5,661 nt of DNA from an uncultured Neomegalonema sp. (lineage in GTDB: Bacteria > Pseudomonadota > Alphaproteobacteria > Rhodobacterales > Rhodobacteraceae), in the NCBI GenBank assembly GCA_937944035.1, contig CALDZQ010000050.1, positions 1 through 5,661 of the forward strand, given 5' to 3'. The notes under the pieces were generated by a model. The model was not told where the DNA came from and ran no database searches. It saw nothing but the letters and a program-made list of their open reading frames with translations. Both the position numbers and the translations under genes were made by a program. Below, piece by piece: positions 5,587-5,661 of this stretch; the first letter of the stretch is position 1, and each line of letters starts with the position of its first letter.

Positions 5587-5661
5587 ATGTGGCAGTTTTG
5601 GGTTGATCGCGGCGGTACGTTCACAGATCTGGTGGCGCGTTCGCCGCAAGGAGAGCTGAAG
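5587..5661 (+). CDS. Probable 5-oxoprolinase (hydantoinase/oxoprolinase family), first 25 codons
   Basis: Only the N-terminus is present and the gene runs off the window. Residues 4-14 read FWVDRGGTFTD; DxGGTFTD is the nucleotide-binding signature at the start of hydantoinase A/5-oxoprolinase proteins. The Arg in DRGGTFTD and the preceding FWVD resemble the large fused ATP-dependent 5-oxoprolinases (about 1,200 residues) more than the split HyuA subunits. Those enzymes convert 5-oxoproline to glutamate, a step in glutathione breakdown and repair of cyclised glutamine. The ATG at 5587 has a clear AGGAG (5577-5581) 5 bases upstream. It follows the regulator gene after 94 bp on the same strand, so shared transcription or control is possible. 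Substrate specificity cannot be judged from 25 residues. Confidence 0.83.
   Translation, partial: MWQFWVDRGGTFTDLVARSPQGELK

Noticed and set aside
5121..5649. Overlapping minus-strand open frames opposite the methyltransferase domain
   Set aside because: The plus-strand frame has clear SAM-binding motifs and the oxoprolinase start; the antisense frames show no family signature.

Overview
The window is GC-rich chromosomal DNA. It most likely comes from an alphaproteobacterium, and the gene types and neighbourhoods suggest the Rhodobacterales/Roseobacter group; this is inferred from protein flavour, since the window has no rRNA or marker gene. It holds five complete genes, two genes cut by the window edges, one relic of a gene end, two copies of a short structured repeat, one clear intrinsic terminator and one divergent regulatory region. 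I see no rRNA, tRNA, CRISPR array, transposase, phage gene or defence system.

Left part (1-785): the 3' end of a class I glutamine amidotransferase (plus strand), followed by about 370 bp without an intact gene. This stretch is a tandem duplication. The last 49 bp of the amidotransferase gene and a ~100 bp element made of two inverted hairpins occur once at 367-534 and again at 587-756. The second copy begins with a leftover amidotransferase C-terminus, still in frame to its stop. The two hairpins inside the element differ by compensatory base changes, so the structure itself appears to be maintained.

Middle part (786-2780, minus strand): msrA (methionine sulfoxide reductase A) and selO (protein adenylyltransferase) are read from right to left, 9 bp apart, as a probable two-gene redox operon. 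Next to the right (2873-4353, minus strand) lies an mlaA-mlaC pair: an outer-membrane lipoprotein and a periplasmic phospholipid carrier of the Mla lipid-asymmetry pathway. It is closed by a textbook terminator at 2873-2903 that separates it from msrA.

Right part (4354-5661): a divergent intergenic region with several short dyads separates mlaA from a plus-strand gene for a fusion of an ArsR-type winged helix with a SAM-dependent methyltransferase. After a 94 bp gap with an imperfect hairpin, the first 25 codons of a probable 5-oxoprolinase run off the window.

Taken together, the genes concern envelope lipid upkeep (mlaA-mlaC), oxidative damage and redox control (msrA-selO), and probably glutathione/5-oxoproline and methyl-group metabolism (oxoprolinase, ArsR-methyltransferase). 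The genes themselves are mostly known families. The least explained part is the duplicated hairpin element with its gene-tail relic.
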